NCBI GenBank assembly: GCA_018818145.1
Contig: JAHIST010000085.1
Span: forward strand, 1-18,706
Direction: 5' to 3'
Source: Patescibacteria group bacterium
GTDB lineage: Bacteria > Patescibacteriota > Minisyncoccia > Portnoybacterales > GWB1-42-6
DNA length: 18,706 nucleotides
Shown: in pieces, positions 1 through 6,524 of the stretch
Layout of the letters: each line of letters starts with the position of its first letter
Numbering within the stretch: position 1 is the first letter of the stretch
The notes under the pieces: model-generated
What the model was told of the DNA's origin: nothing
Database searches by the model: none
What the model saw: only the letters and a program-made list of their open reading frames with translations
Translations under genes and position numbers: made by a program

Positions 1-1
1 C

Positions 2-1006
2 AATCGCGAAGACCTTAATTATCAAAATATGATTTACGGGGCTATCAGCGGTATGCTTAATTCGTTGGGCGATCCTTATACGGTTTTCATGACGCCCAAA
101 GAAAATGAGGATTTTTCGCAATCGCTGCAGGGAAACTTTGAGGGCATCGGCGCGGAAATCGGCATCAGGAAGGATATTTTAACCGTTATCTCTCCGCTGG
201 AAAATTCTCCCGCCAAGAGAGCGGGCTTAATGGCCGGCGACAAAATTTTAAAAATTGACGAAAAAATTACAACCGATTTAGGCATTGAAGAAGCGGTCAG
301 CCTGATTAAGGGGCCCAAAGGCACGCAAGTGCGCCTGACGGTTTTGCGCGACGACTGGGCTATGCCGCAGGAAATTAAAATTACGCGCGACGTAATTAAT
401 ATTCCTATTGCTAAATTTGAGGAGAAAGAAGCGGGCGGCAAAAAAATTGCCTATTTGGCGCTTTATCATTTTACCGAAAATTCGGTATCGGAATTTGAAA
501 AGGCGGCGCAAAAAATATTAACCTCCGATGCCAAGGGTATAGTTTTGGATTTGCGCGATAATCCGGGCGGTTATCTGGAATCGGCGATTGAGATTGCCAG
601 CTGGTTTTTGTCTGAAGACGCGCTGGTAGTAACGGAAGATTACGGCAACGGCAAAAAAATTGAACACCGCGCCGACGGGGTAGAAAAACTTAGCTCCTAT
701 CCGTTAGTTGTTTTGATAAACGGCGGCTCTGCTTCGGCCTCCGAAATTTTAGCCGGCGCTCTGCGCGACGACGCAAAAATAAAACTCGTGGGCGAAAAAA
801 GTTTTGGCAAGGGTTCGGTGCAGCAAATGGAAGATATGCGCGGCGGCACTTCTATAAAAATCACCGTGGCAAAATGGCTGACGCCTTCCGGCCATTCAAT
901 TATGGATGAGGGGCTTGAGCCGGATGTCAAAGTGGAATTTACCAAAGAAGATGTTGATAATAACCGCGACCCGCAGCTGGATAAAGCGCTGGAATTGTTA
1001 AAGTAA
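2..1006 (+). CDS. S41-family C-terminal processing peptidase (CtpA/Prc-like), 5' end cut off
   Basis: Serine protease of the C-terminal processing family, which trims or degrades exported and envelope proteins. The reading frame is open to the left edge, so the signal or membrane anchor lies outside the window. In order: end of the N-terminal helical region (LGDPYTVF), a PDZ domain (about 130-380 nt, GIGAEIG to KGPKGTQV), then the S41 core. The catalytic Ser is in GGSASASEI (codon 734-736) and the Lys in GEKSFGKGS (codon 809-811), 25 residues apart, the spacing known for CtpA/Prc. The C-terminal TPSGHSI and GLEPDV motifs are present. The next gene starts 104 bp downstream after a hairpin. Family assignment is firm; the substrate is unknown. 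Confidence 0.95.
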   Translation, partial: NREDLNYQNMIYGAISGMLNSLGDPYTVFMTPKENEDFSQSLQGNFEGIGAEIGIRKDILTVISPLENSPAKRAGLMAGDKILKIDEKITTDLGIEEAVSLIKGPKGTQVRLTVLRDDWAMPQEIKITRDVINIPIAKFEEKEAGGKKIAYLALYHFTENSVSEFEKAAQKILTSDAKGIVLDLRDNPGGYLESAIEIASWFLSEDALVVTEDYGNGKKIEHRADGVEKLSSYPLVVLINGGSASASEILAGALRDDAKIKLVGEKSFGKGSVQQMEDMRGGTSIKITVAKWLTPSGHSIMDEGLEPDVKVEFTKEDVDNNRDPQLDKALELLK

Positions 1007-1051
1007 TTTAGATCCCGCCCAGAAAATTTTCGGCTATCTCGCGCCATCTTA

Positions 1052-1077
1052 TACGGCTCACTCCGCCTTGAGCCGTA
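1052..1077. repeat. Hairpin repeat with GGCTCA/TGAGCC arms, copy 1
   Basis: Perfect 9-bp inverted repeat (TACGGCTCA / TGAGCCGTA) around an 8-nt loop CTCCGCCT, 46 nt after the S41 peptidase stop. Nearly the same hairpin, with one loop base changed, recurs at 13032-13051. It may act as a transcript-end structure; no long T-run follows. Confidence 0.7.
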
Positions 1078-1110
1078 AATTTAAGTACTTCAAAAACGGT
1101 GATAAAAAAC

Positions 1111-3840
1111 ATGGATAAACAGCAAACTAAGGAAAAGATTAAAAAATTAGTTGATCGTTATCAGGATTTGTCAGAGCCAGACAAAAGGCATTATAACGAG
1201 CAACAAACGAAAGACCATTTTATAAGGCCGCTGTTTGAAGCACTCGGCTGGGATTTTGAGAATGATGTTTGGGCTGAAACCAGTGTGGTAAAAAAGAGGG
1301 TTGATTACGGTTTTAAGGTTAGCGGGATAATGAGATTTTTTCTTGAAGCTAAGCCATTAAGTATCGATTTAGACCTTAAGATTCATGCTCGCCAAGCGAT
1401 AAACTATTCTTGGAATAAAGGGATTAATTGGGCGGTTTTAACGAATTTTAAAAATATTAAAATTTTCAATGCTCAAGCAAAGTCCACGTTGCTTCAAGAC
1501 AAACTAGTTTTTGAAATTCCTTATAATGAGTATCTGGAAGATTTCGAAAGGATTTGGCTTCTATCCAAAGAGAGTTTCGAAAATAATGGTTTAGATAAAT
1601 ATGCCGAAAAATATGGTAAAAAATTAAAGAAGATGACAGTTAATGGGAAACTTTTCGATGATCTGAAAGAAGCGCGTAGAATATTAACTCTCAATTTTAC
1701 CGAATTTAACAAAGAAAAGCCGGAAATTATTGATGAAGGAGTGCAGAGAATTTTGGACAGATTGATTTTTATTAGAGTTTTGGAAGATAAGGGCTTGGAG
1801 GCGCCAATTCTTAGGTCGATTGTTCATCAATGGGAGAGCGGTGACCGCAGCAAACAGATTTTTTCTTTATTGACCGAAAAGTTTGAAGAATTAGACGATA
1901 TTTATAATTCGGATATTTTTAAAAAACATGCCTGTGAGGATTGGAAAGAATATTCCGACGCCATTAAAAAAGTTATTGAAATGTTTTATGGCACTGATAT
2001 TTATGAATACGATTTTAAGCAAATTCCAGCCGATATTTTGGGTGGTGTCTACGAAAGTTATTTGGGTTATATAGCCCAAAAACCAATAGAAGTCGATAAA
2101 GAAGGTAAATCCGGTAAACTATTCAGAATAGAAAATAAGGAGGAGTTAAGGGTCAAATCTCGTCAAAAAAGAAAAGAACAAGGCATATACTACACTCCGA
2201 AGTTTATTGTTGATTATATTGTGAAGAATACACTGGGTAGGAAATTGGAAGATATAAAAAGTATATATGAATTAAAACAAATTAAAGTTTTAGATTTAGC
2301 TTGCGGTTCAGGCTCATTTTTAACTAAATCCTTGGAGACAATCAACGATAAGTATAAAGATTTTGGCAACCGCGGAGATCAAATGACCAAAAGTGAAATT
2401 CTGCTTTCTAACATTTATGGAGTTGACCTCGATTTACAGGCGGTGGAGTTGGCCAAATTGAATCTTTTAATTGACACTTTAGACCGGAAAGCGAAACTTC
2501 CAGATTTAACCGATCATATACGCGTTGGTAATTCTTTAATTTCTGGGACAGAAAAGGAGTTACGGGGATATTTTGGTAAAAACTGGCGGGATAAAAAGCC
2601 GTTTAATTGGCAGGAGGAATTCGGACAAGAAGGTTTCGACGTTGTTATCGGCAATCCGCCTTATATTTTTGCGCGGGGAGGCAGCTTTGATGAAAATGAA
2701 AAGAGATACTATTCCGATAATTTTAAACTGCAGGAATACCAGATAAACACGTTTGTATTATTTATTGAACGAGGATTGAATTTATTAAAAGAGGACGGAT
2801 ATTTTGGTTTTATTGTGCCTAATAACTGGTTGACAATTAATTCAGCGGCTCGCTTGAGAGAATATTTATTAAAGAATACCGGCGATTTGAAAATTATTAA
2901 TGCGGTTGATACGGTATTCGGCCAGGCCAGCGTTGACACTTGTCTTTTACTGTTTAGAAAAACTGTGTCGACGGAAATTGAATTGGGTGAATTAAAAGAT
3001 GGCGTTATGATTTCGTTGAAAAAATTCAAGCCAGAGGATTTTTATGAGAATGATTTTATTATAAATATTGCCAGAGCGAAGGGTGGGCGGGTAAATAAAA
3101 TTTTAGAAAAATTAAATTCTGGCATTGAGCTTTCTAACATTGTCAGAGTTTCTACGGGGCTTAAGGCTTATCAAATTGGTAAGGGGAAGCCAGCACAGAC
3201 AGAAGAAGAGAAAAATTCAAGAAAGTTTCATGCTGATAAAAAACTAAGCAGCACTTATATTAAATATTTAGATGGAATTGATGTTAGAAGATATAGTCTT
3301 AATTGGTCGGGCGAGTATTTAAGTTATGGAGATTGGTTAGCAGAACCAAGAAAGTCTGTGCCTTTTAAGGGACCTCGAATTTTAGTGCGACAAATTCCAT
3401 CACAACCGCCGCATTGCATCAATGGAGTTTTCACAGATGAGGAATTTCTGAATGATATCAATAGTATGGTCGTTTTCAATTCGGCTAAAGCGTATGGCTT
3501 GAAGTATATTTTAGGCGTTATAAATTCTCGTTTGCTTTCTTATTGGTTTATTAATACTTTCGATAAATTTCAAAGAAAAATATTTCCGCAGTTTAAGGTT
3601 AACGAGTTGGCAAGATTTCCGATTTATCCGGCAAGTAAAAACCAGCAGGCGGCCATCGTAAAATTAGTTGATAAAACACTGGATTTAAGCAAGCAAGTAC
3701 AAGCCGCGCCGGAAAATTCTGATATGTGGAGTACTATTAAAAGAGAAATCGAAAAAATTGACAAAGAAATTGACGAAAAAGTTTATCAATTATACGGCTT
3801 GACGGAGGAAGAAATTGAAATTATAGGAGGGGAACAATAA
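1111..3840 (+). CDS. Type IIG restriction enzyme / adenine-N6 DNA methyltransferase (Eco57I-like), 909 aa
   Basis: Single-chain restriction-modification enzyme that both methylates adenine and cleaves DNA near the site. N-terminal endonuclease domain: a PD-(D/E)XK-like pattern with D65 (VDYGF) and E79-A-K81 (LEAKP). Central methyltransferase: SAM-binding DLACGSGSF at 395-403 and catalytic NPPY at 515-518, the gamma-class N6-adenine type. The C-terminal third is the target-recognition region, ending with the usual LARFPIYP segment and a helical tail. The length is typical of the family and no frameshift is visible. ATG 1111 is preferred; a GTG in frame at 1099 is possible, and neither has a clear Shine-Dalgarno. 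A small membrane-protein gene follows after 4 bp. The recognition sequence cannot be predicted by eye. Confidence 0.93.
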   Translation: MDKQQTKEKIKKLVDRYQDLSEPDKRHYNEQQTKDHFIRPLFEALGWDFENDVWAETSVVKKRVDYGFKVSGIMRFFLEAKPLSIDLDLKIHARQAINYSWNKGINWAVLTNFKNIKIFNAQAKSTLLQDKLVFEIPYNEYLEDFERIWLLSKESFENNGLDKYAEKYGKKLKKMTVNGKLFDDLKEARRILTLNFTEFNKEKPEIIDEGVQRILDRLIFIRVLEDKGLEAPILRSIVHQWESGDRSKQIFSLLTEKFEELDDIYNSDIFKKHACEDWKEYSDAIKKVIEMFYGTDIYEYDFKQIPADILGGVYESYLGYIAQKPIEVDKEGKSGKLFRIENKEELRVKSRQKRKEQGIYYTPKFIVDYIVKNTLGRKLEDIKSIYELKQIKVLDLACGSGSFLTKSLETINDKYKDFGNRGDQMTKSEILLSNIYGVDLDLQAVELAKLNLLIDTLDRKAKLPDLTDHIRVGNSLISGTEKELRGYFGKNWRDKKPFNWQEEFGQEGFDVVIGNPPYIFARGGSFDENEKRYYSDNFKLQEYQINTFVLFIERGLNLLKEDGYFGFIVPNNWLTINSAARLREYLLKNTGDLKIINAVDTVFGQASVDTCLLLFRKTVSTEIELGELKDGVMISLKKFKPEDFYENDFIINIARAKGGRVNKILEKLNSGIELSNIVRVSTGLKAYQIGKGKPAQTEEEKNSRKFHADKKLSSTYIKYLDGIDVRRYSLNWSGEYLSYGDWLAEPRKSVPFKGPRILVRQIPSQPPHCINGVFTDEEFLNDINSMVVFNSAKAYGLKYILGVINSRLLSYWFINTFDKFQRKIFPQFKVNELARFPIYPASKNQQAAIVKLVDKTLDLSKQVQAAPENSDMWSTIKREIEKIDKEIDEKVYQLYGLTEEEIEIIGGEQ

Positions 3841-3844
3841 ATTT

Positions 3845-4165
3845 ATGGCCAAAGAAATTAACGAATTATCAGACGAGGAATTAGTTGAAGAAATTGGTAA
3901 GACGCCAAATGTGTTTAAATTTCGACATTGTCAAGCCGAACTTACGAGACGCTTGATGGACGAACTTAGGAAATTTAATAAAAGCTCAAGCGACTATAGC
4001 AAAATTCTTCTGATTTTAACTGCTCTTTTACTTGTTATAGGCTTTTCACAAGCAGTTATAGCTATTGCTTCTAGTGGTGGCAATCTTTTGGCGAATACTA
4101 TTTTTATTTTTCTCTTTACAATAATGATTTTAATTTTTTGGAGGCGTATGTATAAAAAAATATAA
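3845..4165 (+). CDS. Small two-helix membrane protein downstream of the type IIG enzyme, 106 aa
   Basis: No family recognised. Residues 1-55 are charged and probably cytoplasmic (SDEELVEEIG, then a region rich in K and R). Two hydrophobic segments follow: about 56-74 (LLILTALLLVIGF) and about 82-100 (NTIFIFLFTIMILIF), with a positively charged end RRMYKKI. It starts 4 bp after the restriction-enzyme stop, and a GGAGGGG Shine-Dalgarno lies inside the end of that gene, so the two are very likely translated from one transcript. It could be a membrane partner of the R-M enzyme or an unrelated passenger; the sequence does not decide. Confidence 0.75.
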   Translation: MAKEINELSDEELVEEIGKTPNVFKFRHCQAELTRRLMDELRKFNKSSSDYSKILLILTALLLVIGFSQAVIAIASSGGNLLANTIFIFLFTIMILIFWRRMYKKI

Positions 4166-4191
4166 GACATCAGCAGGTTTTTACAACTTAT

Positions 4192-4233
4192 GGAAGTTTG
4201 ACTTCAGCGGACCAAGGACCAAATAAATCATTC
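4192..4233 (+). repeat. Repeat module B, copy 1 (42 nt)
   Basis: Begins GGAAGTTTGACTTC, a small 5-bp hairpin, and continues with CGGACCAAGGACC and AAATAAATCATTC. It matches 12489-12530 at 38 of 42 positions. Both copies run straight into a long hairpin (4229-4296 and 12526-12555). Shorter fragments of its start lie at 5142-5151 and 8624-8635. Confidence 0.85.
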
Positions 4234-4296
4234 TTATATTCTTGACCCCAGTAGTAGAATCTTCGGTTCACTACGGGGCAAGGGAAGGTGAGAATA
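4229..4296 (+). repeat. Long imperfect hairpin before the NYN gene
   Basis: Outer arms 4229-4241 and 4284-4295 pair at 11 of 13 positions, counting T-G wobbles. Inner arms are CTTG/CAAG, then CCCC-A-GTAG (4246-4254) with CTACGGGG (4271-4278), leaving one unpaired A in the stem. The tip carries a C(TTCG)G tetraloop, a stable RNA loop in the plus orientation. The same structure precedes the DUF3800 gene at 11599-11655. It lies in the 5' leader, 28 nt before the NYN start codon. Confidence 0.8.
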
Positions 4297-4323
4297 TTAA
4301 CCGCTTTATTGAAGGAGAATAAA

Positions 4324-4989
4324 ATGGAATTACAGGAATTTAAAAGAGATTATTATCTTTTTAACTCCGATGATTACGGCAGGATTTTTGTTTTTGTTGA
4401 CTTTAGCAATGTTCGTTATTGGGCAAAAAGTTTTTGGCCGGAAGAAAACAAGGACTATTTTAAAAAAGAAATAGACATAGCAAAAATAGCCGAGATTTCT
4501 AATTGGATAAAACCGGAAAGAAAATTTTTCTACTACGGGCATTATAAAGAGTATCCTGAATTGTTTTATGAGCATGAGCTTAATATAAAATTTAGGCAGT
4601 CAATTTACAGAATTGATAAAGCGGTAAAAGCAGGTTTTAAAACTCGGACAAAAGATATAAAAGAAATTCCTAATTTTGATGACGATGGCAGCTTTTTAGG
4701 CAAGCTGAAAAAGTGTAATTTTGATATAGAGATAGCGACAGATATGCTTACTAGGATAAATAAATACGACACGGTATTTCTTTGGTCGGGGGATAGCGAC
4801 TTCGACTTTTTATTGAGGTATCTACAATCAAAGAAGAAAAAAACAATAACAATGTGTGCCAGGCGTTTTGCGAGCGACGAGCTGCAGAATAATTCCGATT
4901 TATTTGTTCCAGCTGATCCTCTTAAAGATTTTTTAGAGTATGTGCCTGTAAATAAAAACACTCCCCCGATAAAATCGGGGGAGGTATAA
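4324..4989 (+). CDS. NYN-domain protein (LabA/PIN-like putative RNase), 221 aa
   Basis: NYN domains have a PIN-like fold and are usually metal-dependent RNases. The signature is present: FVFVDFSNVRYW with D26 and N29 near the N terminus, D140 in IATDML, and LWSGDSDFDFLL with D157 and D159, followed by a lysine-rich strand. These acidic residues form the expected metal site. ATG 4324 is chosen because AGGAG lies 7 nt upstream; an in-frame GTG at 4288 would start inside the leader hairpin. The last codons (TPPIKSGEV) are encoded by a perfect 10-bp hairpin that is also the terminator of a minus-strand small RNA, so the C-terminal tail is probably a by-product of that junction. The gene is flanked by the same elements as the DUF3800 gene. 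Target RNA unknown. Confidence 0.88.
   Translation: MELQEFKRDYYLFNSDDYGRIFVFVDFSNVRYWAKSFWPEENKDYFKKEIDIAKIAEISNWIKPERKFFYYGHYKEYPELFYEHELNIKFRQSIYRIDKAVKAGFKTRTKDIKEIPNFDDDGSFLGKLKKCNFDIEIATDMLTRINKYDTVFLWSGDSDFDFLLRYLQSKKKKTITMCARRFASDELQNNSDLFVPADPLKDFLEYVPVNKNTPPIKSGEV
4954..4983 (-). terminator. Rho-independent terminator of sRNA-2
   Basis: Perfect 10-bp GC-rich stem (CTCCCCCGAT / ATCGGGGGAG, 4961-4983) with a 3-nt loop. On the minus strand it is followed by TGTTTTTATT. It lies within the 3' end of the plus-strand NYN gene. Confidence 0.8.
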
Positions 4990-5032
4990 ACACGATCCTA
5001 ATATCCCATAGGCTGGGGTAGCTTTCGCTACA
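4954..5032 (-). ncRNA. Candidate small RNA converging on the NYN gene (sRNA-2)
   Basis: About 79 nt, minus strand. From 5' to 3': hairpin GUAGC-GAAA-GCUAC (5031-5018), a GNRA tetraloop that appears only on this strand; hairpin CCCA-GCCUA-UGGG; unpaired AUAUUAGGAUCGUGUUU; then a terminator. The order matches the candidate RNA at 12288-12387, and both share UAGGA(U)CGUG before the terminator. Its 3' end overlaps the last 36 nt of the NYN gene, so it is antisense to that mRNA tail. Transcription is inferred, not shown. Family unknown to me. Confidence 0.65.
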
Positions 5033-5037
5033 ATAGT

Positions 5038-5069
5038 ATTATATATCATCTATGATGTTTTGTTGTCAA
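5038..5069 (-). promoter_or_regulatory. Sigma70-type promoter of sRNA-2
   Basis: Minus strand -35 TTGACA at 5069-5064. The -10 is either TATATA (5045-5040, 18-nt spacer) or TATAAT (5043-5038, 20-nt spacer). The predicted start is about 5031-5033, just before the GAAA-loop hairpin. Confidence 0.6.
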
Positions 5070-5092
5070 TAGTTGTCCACAGGCGATAATTT

Positions 5093-5212
5093 ATGAAAAA
5101 ATTACTTAAAAAACTAATTTCTAAATTTTTATTGAAATTGCGGAAGTCAGAAAAGAAAGTAAGGTGTCAGGTACCGTTATTTAATCCTAATCTCCATCGC
5201 TTCCCCAGTTAG
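5093..5212 (+). CDS. Doubtful 39-aa ORF running into repeat core 1
   Basis: Starts MKKLLKKLISKFLL, a short basic amphipathic stretch, and runs into the repeat core, whose hairpin supplies the TAG stop. No Shine-Dalgarno. It could be a small peptide gene, but composition and position inside repeat sequence make chance more likely. Confidence 0.15.
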   Translation: MKKLLKKLISKFLLKLRKSEKKVRCQVPLFNPNLHRFPS

Positions 5213-5260
5213 ATATAAATTCATCTAACGGGGCAGGCAGGGGAGAGTATATGAATTCTA
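5134..5260 (+). repeat. Mosaic repeat: B fragment, core copy 1 and GTTAGAT hairpin
   Basis: GAAATTGCGGAAGT (5134-5147) matches 12481-12494. The core CCGTTATTTAATCCT... is at 5174-5203. A hairpin follows directly: CCCC-A-GTTAGAT (5203-5214) with ATCTAACGGGG (5223-5233), leaving one unpaired A. Then comes GGCAGGCAGG and an ATATGAATTC block shared with copies 2 and 3. With 4990-5133 (small RNA promoter, AT-rich, one doubtful ORF) this fills the 343-bp gap before the SLOG gene; the rest, 5261-5332, shows nothing recognisable. Confidence 0.8.
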
Positions 5261-5332
5261 TGTTGTCTTTAGAATCATTTAGGTCAGACCCGAACAGAGC
5301 GTCGGAAAGAAAATTCAATTAGCTTAAATTTT

Positions 5333-5893
5333 ATGAAATGGATTGGTATAAGTGGGGGTTGGCGAGAAACAACCCCTAAAATAGAAAATGATGTTCGCAA
5401 TGTTGTTTCCGAAATTATGAAACGCGGAGACGGCATTATTTCAGGCGGAGCGCTGAATGTCGATTTTATTGCGCTTGATGAAGCATTAAAATCTGATCCG
5501 CAAGCCGAGAGAATCAAAATTTTCCTTCCTACTACCTTAGAAAAATATACAGAGCATTATCGAAAACACGCTCAACTCGGAACTATCACTTTTGATCAGG
5601 CAGAAAGTCTTATCAATCAGTTAACGCGATTGAAACAGATTAATACCAAAGCATTAATAGAAAATCACGATATTAATTTCACCGAGGAGAATAAAAAGGA
5701 TAGATACTATGAGAGGAATTCAAAAATTGTTGAAGCGTCTGACGAATTAGTGGCCTTTCACATTAAAACCGAGGCGAGCGAAGGCTTGGGAACGGCAGAC
5801 ACTATTGAAAAAGCTAAAATAAAAGATATTCCTATTGTCCTGCATTCTTATGATCTGACCCAGGGAGTTCCAGGAATTGAGGAAAAAGATTAA
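5333..5893 (+). CDS. SLOG-fold (DprA/LOG-like Rossmann) protein, 186 aa
   Basis: Predicted Rossmann-like nucleotide-binding protein of the SLOG superfamily, whose members bind or process nucleotides and nucleic acids and sometimes act as sensors in defence systems. N-terminal strand and loop IGISGG (4-9), then GDGIISGGALNVDFIAL (32-48), the DprA-like SGG pattern. The C-terminal half has RYYERNSKIVEASDELVAF (about 124-142) and GLGTADTIEKA (151-161), the GTxDTI phosphate-loop region of this fold. The middle segment (about 70-120) is helical and unassigned. No Shine-Dalgarno is seen before ATG 5333. The gene stands alone between repeat units with no obvious effector beside it. Fold moderately sure; function open. 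Confidence 0.75.
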   Translation: MKWIGISGGWRETTPKIENDVRNVVSEIMKRGDGIISGGALNVDFIALDEALKSDPQAERIKIFLPTTLEKYTEHYRKHAQLGTITFDQAESLINQLTRLKQINTKALIENHDINFTEENKKDRYYERNSKIVEASDELVAFHIKTEASEGLGTADTIEKAKIKDIPIVLHSYDLTQGVPGIEEKD

Positions 5894-5914
5894 TTTTTCT
5901 GTTGGACAGAAAAA
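5894..5914. terminator. AT-rich hairpin directly after the SLOG stop codon
   Basis: A 9-bp stem TTTTTCTGT / ACAGAAAAA with loop TGG, starting at the base after TAA. The tail is A-rich on the plus strand, so as a classic terminator it would work better for leftward transcripts. Weak call. Confidence 0.4.
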
Positions 5915-5958
5915 AAGTGTCCCTCCTACGCTTAAGCTACGGAAGGGCGAGGCAGGTG

Positions 5959-6060
5959 CCATTATTCAATCCCAACCCCCATCGCTTCCCCAGTTAGATA
6001 TAAATTCATCTAACGGGGCAGGCAGGCGAGGAATATAAACGTGGTATTGTCTAATTCGTC
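5959..6060 (+). repeat. Mosaic repeat: core copy 2 with GTTAGAT hairpin
   Basis: The core CCATTATTCAATCCC... (5959-5988) runs into CCCC-A-GTTAGAT / ATCTAACGGGG (5988-6018) with an unpaired A and loop ATAAATTC, identical to copy 1. It is followed by GGCAGGCAGG and a block ending TGTCTAATTCGT that is shared with copy 3. Confidence 0.85.
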
Positions 6061-6097
6061 GAATAGGTAAATAGAAAAATTAATAAAGAATAAATTT

Positions 6098-6343
6098 ATG
6101 TATTGGTGTTTTGCGGAAATTAATAATAAATTGGGAGAGATTTATTTTGATAAGGTCAGGCGAGGCAATAAGTTGCGGACTATATTTAAAGGCCATTGTT
6201 ATTTGAAAAAGGGTGAATTCGAACTTATGACGGAAGAAGAAAGGCGGGCGCTGGACAAAGATGTTTCCCAATATCATTTTTCTTACAGAAACGGAAAATA
6301 TAAGCTGGAAGAGCAGAAAAAATTGCCAATTACCGTTATTTAA
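6098..6343 (+). CDS. Small hypothetical protein, 81 aa
   Basis: No family recognised with certainty. It begins MYWCFAEINNKLGEIYF, has FKGHCYLKKGEFE in the middle and a charged C-terminal half (MTEEERRALDKD), with two Cys and one His in the first 45 residues. No signal peptide or membrane segment. The final codons T-V-I and the TAA stop lie inside repeat core 3 (from 6333), so the repeat sets the end of the protein. No Shine-Dalgarno is visible. It has the same one-gene-between-repeats setting as its neighbours. Confidence 0.6.
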   Translation: MYWCFAEINNKLGEIYFDKVRRGNKLRTIFKGHCYLKKGEFELMTEEERRALDKDVSQYHFSYRNGKYKLEEQKKLPITVI

Positions 6344-6460
6344 TCTCAACTCCCATTGCCTCGGCTGGCAAAAATATTCCATAGGACAATTCCATAGAAT
6401 TGTCCTATGTCTTTCGGCAGGCAGGGGGAGAGGATATAAATTCTGTACTGTCTAATGCGT
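6333..6460 (+). repeat. Mosaic repeat: core copy 3 with ACAATTC hairpin (module C)
   Basis: Core copy 6333-6362 is the most diverged intact-length copy. It is followed by GGCTGGCAAAAATATTC and a perfect 13-bp hairpin CATAGGACAATTC / GAATTGTCCTATG (6380-6409) with loop CATA. Related hairpins follow at 7453-7482 and near 11562-11592. The unit ends with GGCAGGCAGG and an ATATAAATTCTGTACTGTC block. Confidence 0.85.
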
Positions 6461-6465
6461 ATTCA

Positions 6466-6495
6466 CCCCGTTAGATGTAAGGATGTCTAACGGGG
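6466..6495 (+). repeat. Second hairpin before the thermonuclease gene
   Basis: CCCCGTTAGA / TCTAACGGGG, 10 bp with loop TGTAAGGATG. Its arms match the GTTAGAT hairpins of copies 1, 2 and 7 but lack the unpaired A. GGCAGGTAGG follows, as after the other copies. Confidence 0.8.
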
Positions 6496-6524
6496 CAGGT
6501 AGGTAAATATAGAAATATACAAAA

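Noticed and set aside
4242..4260. TTGACC with TAGAAT in the NYN leader hairpin as a promoter.
   Set aside because: The two boxes are only 7 nt apart.
5959..5988. G-quadruplex on the minus strand of the core.
   Set aside because: Only two G-runs of three or more are near each other; four are needed.
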